Positions 44,443-53,885 of a stretch of DNA of 64,000 nucleotides are shown one piece after another (position 1 is the stretch's first letter; every line of letters begins with the position of its first letter). The stretch is from NCBI GenBank assembly GCA_017993505.1, contig JAGOMP010000004.1, positions 62,001-126,000 of the forward strand, read 5' to 3'. This stretch comes from Planctomycetota bacterium. GTDB taxonomy: Bacteria > Planctomycetota > Uabimicrobiia > Uabimicrobiales > JABWCH01. The notes beneath the pieces are model-generated. The model was not told where the DNA came from and ran no database searches. It was given only the letters and a program-made list of their open reading frames with translations. The translations under genes were made by a program, and so were the position numbers.

Positions 44443-47400
44443 ATGCAGATTCGAAATAGTGATATTGTTTTCGGACGAATTGCTGCCACATTTAAATTTG
44501 CAGATAAAGAAGCTATTCGATTGGCGATTCAAGAAGTAGGAGCTTTACAAGGATTTGGAATTGATAAGCGAATTCATCAAGTATTGTTTGAAAAACATCA
44601 TTTAAATCCAGAACAAATTTATGCCATCCTAGAAGTACTTTTAGAAACTCAAACAGTGAAACGAATACGTACTTTAGTAACATATTTATTTACAGAAGAA
44701 GATGAAAAAAAATTCTACGAGTACTTAGGATGGCAAGAATCTTGGGAAGAAGGGCAAGATTACTTAGAAAAAGTTCCAGAAATTTGGATAGATAAAATGC
44801 TGCCCATTTTAAAACAAGAATTATTACTATGTGTAAATATTAAACGAAAATTGCAATTGGCAGGTATTTCTCTAAATATTTTAGAAATAATTCGCGACAA
44901 ACAGTTATTAAATACAGGTTTTTTAGAAATTTTCCCTGATTTAAATGAACGCAAACGTGTTGTCATAGATCTCCAAAAATATGATGCAACCTTGAAACGT
45001 AAAAACGCTGCTGTTTTATTTTCACAATTGGCAATATGCAATGGTTACATGAAACAAGAAGATGTAGAACGTTCTATTTTTGTTTGGGAAGGTAGTTGGA
45101 ATCTAGGAATCCGATTAAAATATGCAGAAGTTTTATTTTATATGGGAATTTTAGATGAAACTAATTCTTCGAAAATTGCAGTGATGTTGCAAAATTTGAC
45201 GAAAATAGATCAAGGTCCTCGATTTCCTTTGATGCGTTTGAATGCACAAGAACGACATTACTTAGATAATTTGCATGAAAAAGGCTTATTGGACGAAACT
45301 ATGTGGCAAGAAGGACAAGACTTATTGATTCGATTGCAACATGACGGTTTAGAAAAAATGCATTTAGGTGATCTATTGATTTTACAAAAAAAATTAAGTC
45401 GAAAAAGTATTAGCAAACAATGGGCAGAATATCGTAAAAAAGAAGTGGCTATGCAAGTCAAAGATTTGCAAATGGACAAGACGCAAGAAACTCGCATTAG
45501 CTTTTTACAAATCAAACATGAACTTGACGATGAATTAGCACAAACAGAAGAAGTCATCAGAATAGCAGATGAAGAAGTTAAAAATTACGAAAAAAATGCG
45601 AAACATTGGATTCACCAAAAAAAACAAAAATCAGACGAAGAACAAGATTTTGAATCAAAATTAAAAGAAGATCTATTAGCTAGTCAAGAACATATTAAAG
45701 CGATTGGTGGCGATTTAATCCCTAAATACCATGATATATATAAAATAGCTAAAGTAGCAGGCTTAATTCTTTTTTTGTTTTTTCTTGTTTTTTTATTTTT
45801 ATTATTTCAAAAAATTGTCCATAAACAAGAAGACTTAGTAGTAAAACAAGAATCAGACTCTATTGTGCAATTTATAGATATTCAAGAACAACTCAATATA
45901 GGCCTAGCTCTTGCTAAAGAATTTCAATATGAAAAAGCCATAGACTGGTATAGATCATTAGACACAACCAACGTGAAACAAGAAGATATACAAACTATAC
46001 AGAATCAAATAAAAAAATGGCAAACGCAACAAAAAGTTTGGGATGCTTTTCACAAAGAAGTAGGTTATAGAAAATCGTCTATTGTATTTAATTTTCGTTC
46101 TGAAAAAAATTGCCGATATTTACGAGATTCTGAAGAAGGGATTGTGTTAGAAGTTGAAAATGGGAAAGAATGGAAGCTTCCATGGCATACTTTAAAAACA
46201 ACAGAAATATATTCCTTATTCTTAGCATTTGATTTAGAGCGAGAACATTTATGGGAATTGGCTTGCTTTTGTGCAGATCATGGTCTTCATAACGAAATCC
46301 GCAAAGTTTTAGCAAAATATGTTATGCGCTATCCAGCCAATGAAAAACGAGCATGGAATTTATTATCTAAAACTTTGTCTCATCCTAAAGGAACTAAATA
46401 TGAAATATGGGAAGGTGTTCTGTATACATCCAATGAAATGCATGATAAAGCAGTTCCTATTCTTGACAAACCTACTGTAGTAGAACATACAAAAACTCCT
46501 TTGATTTCTAAAAATATATTCTCCTTCCAAGATTGGCATAAATACCAAAATGATATATTAAGAAAACAAAAAAAAGAATATGAAATAGATTGCAAAAAAC
46601 AAGCACTGATATTTCAAAAAGAACGTTGGACATCAAAAGAAACAGCCCAAGAAGAAAATGAACTCTGCACAAAAATGGCATCTGGATATATTAAAATAGG
46701 GCGTGAATGGCAATCTCGTTCTCAATTAGGTAAATGGATGAGAGCTACATTGAAAAATGGAGAAACTTTTACTGCGTTTTTTTCTTTTATTAACAATGGT
46801 TGTAAAGTAACATATTTATCTGGAAACAATGAGTTTAAACAAAAAAACCAATTTGAAAATTTAGAAGAAATTCCTTTCCCTTGGGATGAATATTTCAAGC
46901 AAGAAGAAAAAATCACTTCTCGATTAGAAAATGAATATTTAGCTCTATGGTCAGAAAAACATGGTGTAGACTTAGGAGCTAAAATTCAATGGGAAAAAAT
47001 TTTAAATTTTGCTCCTAATTATGCTATAGCTCGAGGTTCCCTAGGATATTATTTTTGGAATAATAAATGGCAAACAAAACAAGACGTACAAATAAATGAT
47101 GGTGGAGTTGCATGGGAAAATGTCATGATTCCACAAGAAGATCTATTTCGTATTTTTTCTGTACAAGACGAAAATAATATTTTATTTCAAGAAGAATTTT
47201 CCTATAACCAATGGAAATCTACACAAGTTTCAGATTCTACTATAAAACAGCCACTACAAGGAAATCAAATGGATATATTTGATTCTTTTGATTCTGTTTC
47301 TAATCTATGGCATTTAGGAAAGGGTGGGAAAATTACAGATGGAATACTTCAAATCAATGCAACAGGGGATTATCATTGTTGTGCATACTTAACAATTCCA

Positions 47401-49083
47401 TGGGAACATACATTTACTTTAAAATGTAAAATTAATTTTCCAGAAAAAGACAATAATAAAAATATGCTCATTTTTTTATTCCAAGATCCTAACCTACAAA
47501 AAGACCAAGGTTATATAATTCGACTCAATTGGTTAGATTTTGGTGCATCCAAAAGAGATATGAAACACCAATTGATCGCAGTGGGACAAGAAAATGAATC
47601 TCTTTCTACTATTTTTAAACCTATCATTGCTGCACAAAATTGGTGTAACTTAAATATTATGGTTCAAAACGATTTTATTCGAGTCTCTATACAAGGAAGT
47701 GAAATTTTTAAAGAAAAGTTACCTAGCAATATAACTAAAACTGGCATTATAGGTCTTGGTAGTTTTCGTAGCCTTGTCCAATTTGATGATGTCCAATGCA
47801 AAGGAAATATCGTAGAGCAATTGTGGCAACAACGAGAAGAAAAGGAAGCAAAAAAACAAGAAGCAGAACAAAAAAAAGAACAAGAAAAAAAATTCCTATA
47901 TCCTGCAATCTATCATGCTATGGATCAAATGACGCCAACTCTTTTGGAAACTTGGAAACAAGGGCGCATTGCATTTCTTAAAAAACAATTTCCAACAGCT
48001 AGGGAAAAACTCTATTACGTAGCACAACAAGCACCTAAATTTCCTTGTGTATGGCTTGATTTAGGATTTTGTTCCTTAGAACAAAACTTAGCTGAACAAG
48101 CATATCAATATTTTATAAAAGCCATTGAATTAGAACCAGAATGGGATATGGCGATTTTAGGGCGTGGTCGTGCCTCTCAATTATTAAAAAATTATAATGC
48201 AGCCATTGAAGACTATGCTAAATGTTTACTTTTAAATAAGCAAAATATGTTATGCCATTATGCTTTGATTGGCTACTTTTTAGAAAAAGGTGAAAGAGAA
48301 TCTGCATTGTCTCGAGTTCGTGAAATAAAAAATGTTTTCCAAAATTTTCAAGAGGAGAATAAACTTTTAAACCAAATTTTTGCTATCTACAGCAATAAAA
48401 TTGAAGAACCTATTCATTCTACAGAAAATTATGAATTCCGAGGCAAAGTATCAACAATTGCATGCCAAGCATTGGGATCTTATTTAGAAGATCTTTTTAC
48501 ACATTTTAGGACAATATTTCCACAACACAATCCAAGGAAAAATACAGTAGTTGTGTTTGAAACCTCAGAAGAAATGTATAAATACCTTGCTCTGCAACAC
48601 ATGCAGGTCTTTCCTTATTCTTCAGCTATTTGGTGGAATGTAACAAATGAACTCGTGGTAGCGTTAGATCAACATCGTAATTTTTTCTATCGTGATCTCT
48701 ATCGAGAAGCATTTCGACAATTGCACCATCAGTTAGCTTTTCCTCTTCCCATGAATATATATATTGGTGCAGAAATGTATTTTAGTTCTGCTATCATGGA
48801 AAAAGATACTATTCAATGGGAAAAAATACTACCTTTATATAAAGAAAATATTCAAAAATTATATCCTTACTTTTCTTGGTCTCAATGGTTAGAAACAGAA
48901 CAATATTGCCCTTTTGAATCATATCTTGTTGTTCATTTTCTCATCCACCAAGAACAAGAAAAATGGAATCAACTTCTCCAAGAACTCCCCAAGGGAAAGA
49001 AATGGTCAGACGCTTTTCGTAGCATCTTTCCCCAAGAAAACGATAAAGCATTGACAAAAGCTTGTAACGCTTATTGGAAATAG
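44443..49083 (+). CDS. giant single-pass membrane scaffold protein with LamG-like, TPR and DUF1570-like regions
   Basis: This 1546-residue protein is unfamiliar as a whole. The first 430 residues are helical and cytoplasmic (start IRLAIQEVGALQGFGIDKRI). A membrane segment lies at about 441-458. The outer part has a LamG/concanavalin-like region near 940-1120 (FDSFDSVSNLWHLGKGGKI, ending QFDDVQCKG), TPRs at about 1160-1310, and a C-terminus that resembles DUF1570-type peptidases (LYREAFRQLHHQLAF, then GAEMYFSS) with the zinc-binding HExxH lost. It follows the phosphatase gene by 29 bp with a GAGAGGGG site, so the two are probably cotranscribed. Confidence 0.72.
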   Translation: MQIRNSDIVFGRIAATFKFADKEAIRLAIQEVGALQGFGIDKRIHQVLFEKHHLNPEQIYAILEVLLETQTVKRIRTLVTYLFTEEDEKKFYEYLGWQESWEEGQDYLEKVPEIWIDKMLPILKQELLLCVNIKRKLQLAGISLNILEIIRDKQLLNTGFLEIFPDLNERKRVVIDLQKYDATLKRKNAAVLFSQLAICNGYMKQEDVERSIFVWEGSWNLGIRLKYAEVLFYMGILDETNSSKIAVMLQNLTKIDQGPRFPLMRLNAQERHYLDNLHEKGLLDETMWQEGQDLLIRLQHDGLEKMHLGDLLILQKKLSRKSISKQWAEYRKKEVAMQVKDLQMDKTQETRISFLQIKHELDDELAQTEEVIRIADEEVKNYEKNAKHWIHQKKQKSDEEQDFESKLKEDLLASQEHIKAIGGDLIPKYHDIYKIAKVAGLILFLFFLVFLFLLFQKIVHKQEDLVVKQESDSIVQFIDIQEQLNIGLALAKEFQYEKAIDWYRSLDTTNVKQEDIQTIQNQIKKWQTQQKVWDAFHKEVGYRKSSIVFNFRSEKNCRYLRDSEEGIVLEVENGKEWKLPWHTLKTTEIYSLFLAFDLEREHLWELACFCADHGLHNEIRKVLAKYVMRYPANEKRAWNLLSKTLSHPKGTKYEIWEGVLYTSNEMHDKAVPILDKPTVVEHTKTPLISKNIFSFQDWHKYQNDILRKQKKEYEIDCKKQALIFQKERWTSKETAQEENELCTKMASGYIKIGREWQSRSQLGKWMRATLKNGETFTAFFSFINNGCKVTYLSGNNEFKQKNQFENLEEIPFPWDEYFKQEEKITSRLENEYLALWSEKHGVDLGAKIQWEKILNFAPNYAIARGSLGYYFWNNKWQTKQDVQINDGGVAWENVMIPQEDLFRIFSVQDENNILFQEEFSYNQWKSTQVSDSTIKQPLQGNQMDIFDSFDSVSNLWHLGKGGKITDGILQINATGDYHCCAYLTIPWEHTFTLKCKINFPEKDNNKNMLIFLFQDPNLQKDQGYIIRLNWLDFGASKRDMKHQLIAVGQENESLSTIFKPIIAAQNWCNLNIMVQNDFIRVSIQGSEIFKEKLPSNITKTGIIGLGSFRSLVQFDDVQCKGNIVEQLWQQREEKEAKKQEAEQKKEQEKKFLYPAIYHAMDQMTPTLLETWKQGRIAFLKKQFPTAREKLYYVAQQAPKFPCVWLDLGFCSLEQNLAEQAYQYFIKAIELEPEWDMAILGRGRASQLLKNYNAAIEDYAKCLLLNKQNMLCHYALIGYFLEKGERESALSRVREIKNVFQNFQEENKLLNQIFAIYSNKIEEPIHSTENYEFRGKVSTIACQALGSYLEDLFTHFRTIFPQHNPRKNTVVVFETSEEMYKYLALQHMQVFPYSSAIWWNVTNELVVALDQHRNFFYRDLYREAFRQLHHQLAFPLPMNIYIGAEMYFSSAIMEKDTIQWEKILPLYKENIQKLYPYFSWSQWLETEQYCPFESYLVVHFLIHQEQEKWNQLLQELPKGKKWSDAFRSIFPQENDKALTKACNAYWK

Positions 49084-49111
49084 ATCACTTTACCTACTAT
49101 TTTATGGGATG

Positions 49112-49148
49112 ATATTCACAAAGAAATTAAATTTTTCTTTGTGAATAT
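49112..49148 (+). terminator. stem-loop after the giant scaffold gene
   Basis: Arms 49112-49126 and 49134-49148 (atattcacaaagaaa and its complement) are perfect with a 7-base loop and are followed by TTTTAC. It lies 29 bp after the stop. Confidence 0.6.
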
Positions 49149-49193
49149 TTTACAAAATTTTTCTTTTTAAAAAAATAAGGAGTGAAAAAACGA

Positions 49194-51803
49194 ATGGGAA
49201 AGTTGCCTTTTAGAATAGGAGATAAAATTCACGAATATACAATTCAATCTGAACATATTCGTGGCAGTATGGGCATTATTTATAATGCTATCCATACGAA
49301 TGGAACAAAAGTTTTAATCAAAGCTCCTTTTGTTAATATGGGGAGTAGTGTGTGCGAAACATTTATTGGAGAAGCAAGTCGAATTTTATCTTTACGCCAT
49401 GATTCCTTAATTTGCGTAATAGATAGTGATTTAACTGCTCAAATTCCATGGTATGCTGTATTGATGCCTCCACAAAGAACATTGCGAGACGTGTTACAAA
49501 TTCATCATATGATTTCTCCCTTGCAAGCCACTCGTTGGATGGTGCAATTGGCAGGTGTTCTTTCTTATGCCTATAATCAAAGTAACCCTTTATTCCACGA
49601 TTGCCTTGTGCCAGATAATATTTTCATTCAACAAAATAAACTATATTTAGCTGACTTAGGAATTTCCCATTTTGGTTATTTTTCTAGGTACGTACCAAGT
49701 CCTGTTATACGTACTTTATACTTAGCACCTGAACAATTTGATCGCACAAAAAAAATGGACATAAAGGCAGAAATTTATTCTTTAGGCACTATTTTATATG
49801 AAATGTTATCTGGGCATCCTCCCTTTGGTTCCTTTGAAGTCTCTCTGGATGATGATAAAAGAAATGCATTTTTAGATAAAGTCTTAGACCCTCAAATTCG
49901 CATTCCCCCCATTACAGAATTGCCATCTAAAATGTTCGCTCGCATTTTGCAAAAATCTTTACATAAAGATATAAAAATGCGATACGCAGACTTTGATGAA
50001 ATTGAAAAAGATTTAAAAAAAGTATTGCGAGAAATGTTGACTAAACAAGCAGATATGGCAGAAGCAAAAGGAAACTATGTAGAAGCATTTCGTTTAACAC
50101 AAGAAGCAACTCAACATGGATTAATGTCAGCACAACTAGAACGATTAGAAAAAATTATTAAAGAAAAAAATCTTATAGTACCTGTTGTTGCAGAAGAAAT
50201 ACTCAATAGAGATAATTTCATTGCTTTTTTAACGAAAATTAAAAGCCAAATCCCTGAAGAAAGAAAATCATGGCAAGATTTTTTAGAATTAGAAAATCAT
50301 ATTCAACATTGGGAAGAATGTTATGAATTATTTTCTGAATGTTTGCAATCTATTAAAAACTGTATGCAGGAAAAATTTCCTGCTTGGCATCCGATAGGTG
50401 AAACTCCGGTTGCTACTATAGAAGAAGTAAAAAATGATCAATTTGACCAATTAACTCAATTAATAAATAAAGTGCGAGAAAAGCAAGATGAATTGCAACA
50501 ACAACAAGAACACTTTATCCAACAACAAGAAAAGCAAACAAAACAATATGATACTGAACTATTGCAAGAAAAAATTCAAGAACAAACAAAACAAAAATTA
50601 TTAGAACAAATTGTTGAAGAACAAAAAAATAAAATTGTTGGTCAAGTTGTGGAAGAAAAAATATCATGGGATCCAACAACAGACACCAATATATGGGAGA
50701 CCATAGAAAGTTCTATTACAGAAGATGACTTACCAGAAGTTGTTGAAAAACATTCTTCAAAACCAGTCCTAGAAGCAAGCGATAATGATTCCTATGAAGA
50801 TATGTACGATATGGCAACGATTGTTCTAAATTCCGTTGACTATTCTGAAGAACAAGAAGAGGAAATGGAAGAATACCATGAAGATGATGACGAAATCTAT
50901 GTTTCAGAAGGAAATACACCAGTAGCAAAAGAAGACATTCGCGACCACATTTCTTCAAAAGACTATGAATGGTTAGATGATAATACAATTCGCTCTAAAA
51001 AAGATGGTTCAGAAATGATCTATATTCCACAAGGCGTTTTTATTATGGGATCAGAAGCCATTCATTCATTTGATGTAGAACAACCAGAACATGAAGTGTA
51101 TCTAGATTCTTTTTTCATGGATAAATATCCTATTACATGGAAGCAATATATACATTTTTGCAATGAAACAAAATATCCTAAACCTGTTTCCCCCAAATGG
51201 GGAATCTTAGAAACTCATCCAGTCGTCAATATCACATGGTATGATGTGCTAAAATATTGCGAGTGGGCAGAAAGATCCATCCCCACCGAAGCACAATGGG
51301 AAAAAGCAGCTCGTGGCGGAATTTGGTTAGATGGTGATGTGAAACGAAGTGTAAAAAATCCACGACCAAGACGAAAATATCCATGGGGAGAAGAAGCCCC
51401 CAATTCTAAAAATATTTGGCGTTGTAATTACAACGCTGAGCCAACGTATGGCAAAAATCAAGGTGCTAAACAAACTTCTCCTATAGGATTTTTTGAACAT
51501 GGGATGTCTCCTTATAATATTGCTGATTTATCAGGAAATGTTTGGGAATGGACACGCGACTGGTTTTCGTCAAAATATTATCGCCAATCACCATATTCTA
51601 ATCCTGTTGGTCCCAGCGCGCCAGAAATCATTGCTTCTGGAAATAAAAGCGAAACTTCAGAAGATGCTGGTGGTAAAGTATTGCGTGGTGGTTCTTGGTA
51701 TATTGGCACACGCTTTATCCGAGTGACAACACGTCGAAAACGAAATCCAGAAGCTTGCGGCTCCAGTTGTGGTATGAGAACAATATTAGAGTTGACGCAC
51801 TAA
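49194..51803 (+). CDS. pseudokinase fused to FGE-like (SUMF1-fold) domain
   Basis: Residues 1-285 have a Hanks kinase fold, but the catalytic loop reads HDCLVPDN at 135-142: HRD is lost and Asp becomes Cys137, so it should not be active. VLIK and a DLG are kept. A coiled-coil and acidic linker follow. Residues 606-866 are a formylglycine-generating-enzyme fold (IPQGVFIMGSE, PTEAQWEKAARGG, GNVWEWTRDW, KVLRGGSW). The FGE active-site cysteines are absent in the RGGSWYIGTRF region, so it is probably a ligand-binding domain. I chose the ATG at 49194 because AAGGAG lies 11 bp upstream; GTG at 49182 is the alternative. Confidence 0.9.
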   Translation: MGKLPFRIGDKIHEYTIQSEHIRGSMGIIYNAIHTNGTKVLIKAPFVNMGSSVCETFIGEASRILSLRHDSLICVIDSDLTAQIPWYAVLMPPQRTLRDVLQIHHMISPLQATRWMVQLAGVLSYAYNQSNPLFHDCLVPDNIFIQQNKLYLADLGISHFGYFSRYVPSPVIRTLYLAPEQFDRTKKMDIKAEIYSLGTILYEMLSGHPPFGSFEVSLDDDKRNAFLDKVLDPQIRIPPITELPSKMFARILQKSLHKDIKMRYADFDEIEKDLKKVLREMLTKQADMAEAKGNYVEAFRLTQEATQHGLMSAQLERLEKIIKEKNLIVPVVAEEILNRDNFIAFLTKIKSQIPEERKSWQDFLELENHIQHWEECYELFSECLQSIKNCMQEKFPAWHPIGETPVATIEEVKNDQFDQLTQLINKVREKQDELQQQQEHFIQQQEKQTKQYDTELLQEKIQEQTKQKLLEQIVEEQKNKIVGQVVEEKISWDPTTDTNIWETIESSITEDDLPEVVEKHSSKPVLEASDNDSYEDMYDMATIVLNSVDYSEEQEEEMEEYHEDDDEIYVSEGNTPVAKEDIRDHISSKDYEWLDDNTIRSKKDGSEMIYIPQGVFIMGSEAIHSFDVEQPEHEVYLDSFFMDKYPITWKQYIHFCNETKYPKPVSPKWGILETHPVVNITWYDVLKYCEWAERSIPTEAQWEKAARGGIWLDGDVKRSVKNPRPRRKYPWGEEAPNSKNIWRCNYNAEPTYGKNQGAKQTSPIGFFEHGMSPYNIADLSGNVWEWTRDWFSSKYYRQSPYSNPVGPSAPEIIASGNKSETSEDAGGKVLRGGSWYIGTRFIRVTTRRKRNPEACGSSCGMRTILELTH

Positions 51804-51820
51804 AATAGAAGGAATTCAAT

Positions 51821-53593
51821 ATGAATCGAAATTCAATATTCATCTATATATTATTATGTTTTCTTTGTTCCTTTCTAGTAGCACAAGAAGACACAGAACG
51901 AACACTAGATTGGGTTGTGCGAGTTGTACTACGAAACAATTCCGAAATTAAAGGCATTGTATTAAACAATTGCTTTGTTGAAAATGTTGTTCCTGGAAGT
52001 CGCATCTATTTACCTTCTAAAGATATTAAAGCAGAAGGTGCAGGGATTCGCATTTGGTATGTAAAAAGTTCGCCAGGATTCGTTTTCTTACCATACATTG
52101 ATGTGCTCCGCGTTGTTAAACTAGAAAAACTATCTGCAAAAACAAAAGCAGCCATGGAAGAAGCCATTAAAATGAAATTAGAACGCGTCATGGAAGAAGA
52201 TGAAGAACATCAAAGAAAATGGGAAGAAGAACTAAAAGAACAAGGAATTTCTTTAACTATTGAAGAAGAACTCGAACGCTTAAAATTAGAAGAAGAACGA
52301 CGCAATCAACCTCCTCCAGAAATTGATAAAGAAGCAGTGATGCGAAAACTTCCCCCCAATGCCCAAGAAATTTTGAAAAGATTTCCTCCCGATCAAGGTT
52401 GGTCAGAAGCAAGATATCAACAATATAAACCAAGAGTGGCACGTGCTAGTCAAAAAAAAGGAAATAAAAAATTTGAAGGCATTCCTACTGATATTCGTCA
52501 ATTTATATATAATTATATAGCATGGCGACAAGCGTATGATATGTATAAAATGCTTGCTCAACGCGAACTTCTTCGATTAACAGAAAAGGCTGAAGAAGAA
52601 GCTAAATTACAAGAAATGGAAGATGATGAAAGATGGCTACAACCTTCTTCAGAATCCCAAGAAGATCTTGAAGAACAAAAATTGACTCCAGAAGATGAAC
52701 TAACAGAAGATAGTAAAACGCTCGAAGAATCTCAAGAAGAAAAAATCGATAGATCAAAAAGCAGAGATCAAGTTCAAACTTATATTCACGATTTGATTTA
52801 TACTGATGAAATAGAAGGAAAAATCCAAGCTATGCAAGAATTGGGGAATCTAGGAGAAATTGCTACAAAGGCATTCCCTTCGATTCGACTTTTACTAAAA
52901 CATCAAGATCCAAAAATACAAGTTGTTGCCATCCAAACATTGGCAAAAATCCAAGAACCAAAAGAAGAAATTGCAAAATGTTTAGGGGAAGCCTTAGAAT
53001 TAGGAAGCATGACAATACGTTTGGAAGCTGCCAAAGCTTTACAAACATTAGGGAAACATGCTGCTAGCCAATTTTTTAGATTAACATCTGCTGCTACTTT
53101 AGATGAAGAAGCAGAAATTCGTTTTATTTGTCTCCAAATTTTAGAAACTATTGAAGACCAACGTGCAATTACATATATTCAAACAAGATTGTGGGATTCA
53201 GATCTTTCTGTTCAAATTGCTGCTATTTCTGCACTTTTAACTTTGGTCGACAATGTCGATTCTTTGGATCAATGGACTCGTACACCTTTATTACAAGGTC
53301 TCCGTAAAAAAGATGAAAAAATTAGTATATTGTCTTCAAAATGTTTTATTAAAATGGCAGAAAAATTACAAACTCTTACATTGATAAAACAAATTAAACA
53401 AAGTTTATCTTCTAATGTGGCAAAATATCTCCCAGAAGTCCAAGAAAATATTACAAAAGCAATTGAAATTTTAGATAAAGTTATCCTTGAGAACGAACAG
53501 AAGCAACAAAAGTTACAAGAACAAACACAACAAACGCAACCAAGGGTACAAGAACCAGTGCAAGAAGAACCAGAATACGAAGAATTATATTAA
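51821..53593 (+). CDS. exported coiled-coil/HEAT-repeat protein
   Basis: The signal peptide (FIYILLCFLCSFLVA) ends near residue 21. A short beta domain follows (VVRVVLRNNSEIKGIVL), then a charged coiled coil (120-270) and an acidic linker. Residues 320-530 form about five HEAT repeats (for example AMQELGNLGEIATKAFPSIR and VAIQTLAKIQEPKEEIAKCL). The C-terminus is Gln/Glu-rich. It is probably a periplasmic scaffold. It follows the pseudokinase-FGE gene by 17 bp with an AGAAGGA site, so it is likely in the same operon. Confidence 0.82.
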   Translation: MNRNSIFIYILLCFLCSFLVAQEDTERTLDWVVRVVLRNNSEIKGIVLNNCFVENVVPGSRIYLPSKDIKAEGAGIRIWYVKSSPGFVFLPYIDVLRVVKLEKLSAKTKAAMEEAIKMKLERVMEEDEEHQRKWEEELKEQGISLTIEEELERLKLEEERRNQPPPEIDKEAVMRKLPPNAQEILKRFPPDQGWSEARYQQYKPRVARASQKKGNKKFEGIPTDIRQFIYNYIAWRQAYDMYKMLAQRELLRLTEKAEEEAKLQEMEDDERWLQPSSESQEDLEEQKLTPEDELTEDSKTLEESQEEKIDRSKSRDQVQTYIHDLIYTDEIEGKIQAMQELGNLGEIATKAFPSIRLLLKHQDPKIQVVAIQTLAKIQEPKEEIAKCLGEALELGSMTIRLEAAKALQTLGKHAASQFFRLTSAATLDEEAEIRFICLQILETIEDQRAITYIQTRLWDSDLSVQIAAISALLTLVDNVDSLDQWTRTPLLQGLRKKDEKISILSSKCFIKMAEKLQTLTLIKQIKQSLSSNVAKYLPEVQENITKAIEILDKVILENEQKQQKLQEQTQQTQPRVQEPVQEEPEYEELY

Positions 53594-53653
53594 TACAATC
53601 TAGTAATACAGTAATGTTTTAAAAATAGATTGATAGATTCCATTCATTGAGAT

Positions 53654-53689
53654 ATAATCAACACAATGAGGTATTATTGTGTTGATTAT
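53654..53689 (+). terminator. stem-loop after the HEAT-repeat gene
   Basis: Arms 53654-53667 and 53676-53689 (ataatcaacacaat and complement) are 14-bp perfect with an 8-base loop. It lies 60 bp after the stop and upstream of a promoter, so it may separate two transcription units. No U-tract is seen. Confidence 0.55.
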
Positions 53690-53746
53690 ACTCCTTGTGT
53701 TGAGTGAGAATCTATCCTTTTATATGAGAAAATATTAAAAATAATT

Positions 53747-53774
53747 TTGACATTTTCTTGAATCCCAGTAGAAT
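53747..53774 (+). promoter_or_regulatory. sigma-70-type promoter of the PATAN-TPR gene
   Basis: The -35 ttgaca (53747-53752), 16-bp spacer and -10 tagaat (53769-53774) lie about 110 bp upstream of the start. This suggests a new transcription unit begins here. Confidence 0.6.
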
Positions 53775-53785
53775 ACTTTAACTAC

Positions 53786-53825
53786 AGTCACCGTATAAAA
53801 TTTTTAGTCACTGTATAAAATTTTT
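53786..53825. repeat. 20-bp tandem duplication in the leader
   Basis: agtcaccgtataaaattttt (53786-53805) is followed by the same 20-mer with one C-to-T change (53806-53825). It lies between the promoter and the PATAN-TPR start and may duplicate an operator or a second -10-like tataaa. Confidence 0.85.
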
Positions 53826-53885
53826 CTATGAAATAAAAAATCATTGACTGAACAAGAGTATTTTCATTAGAAATGGTTAAATTAA

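Noticed and set aside
49194-51803. Sulfatase-activating FGE enzyme
   Set aside because: The cysteines needed for formylglycine formation are missing around RGGSW, and no sulfatase is nearby.
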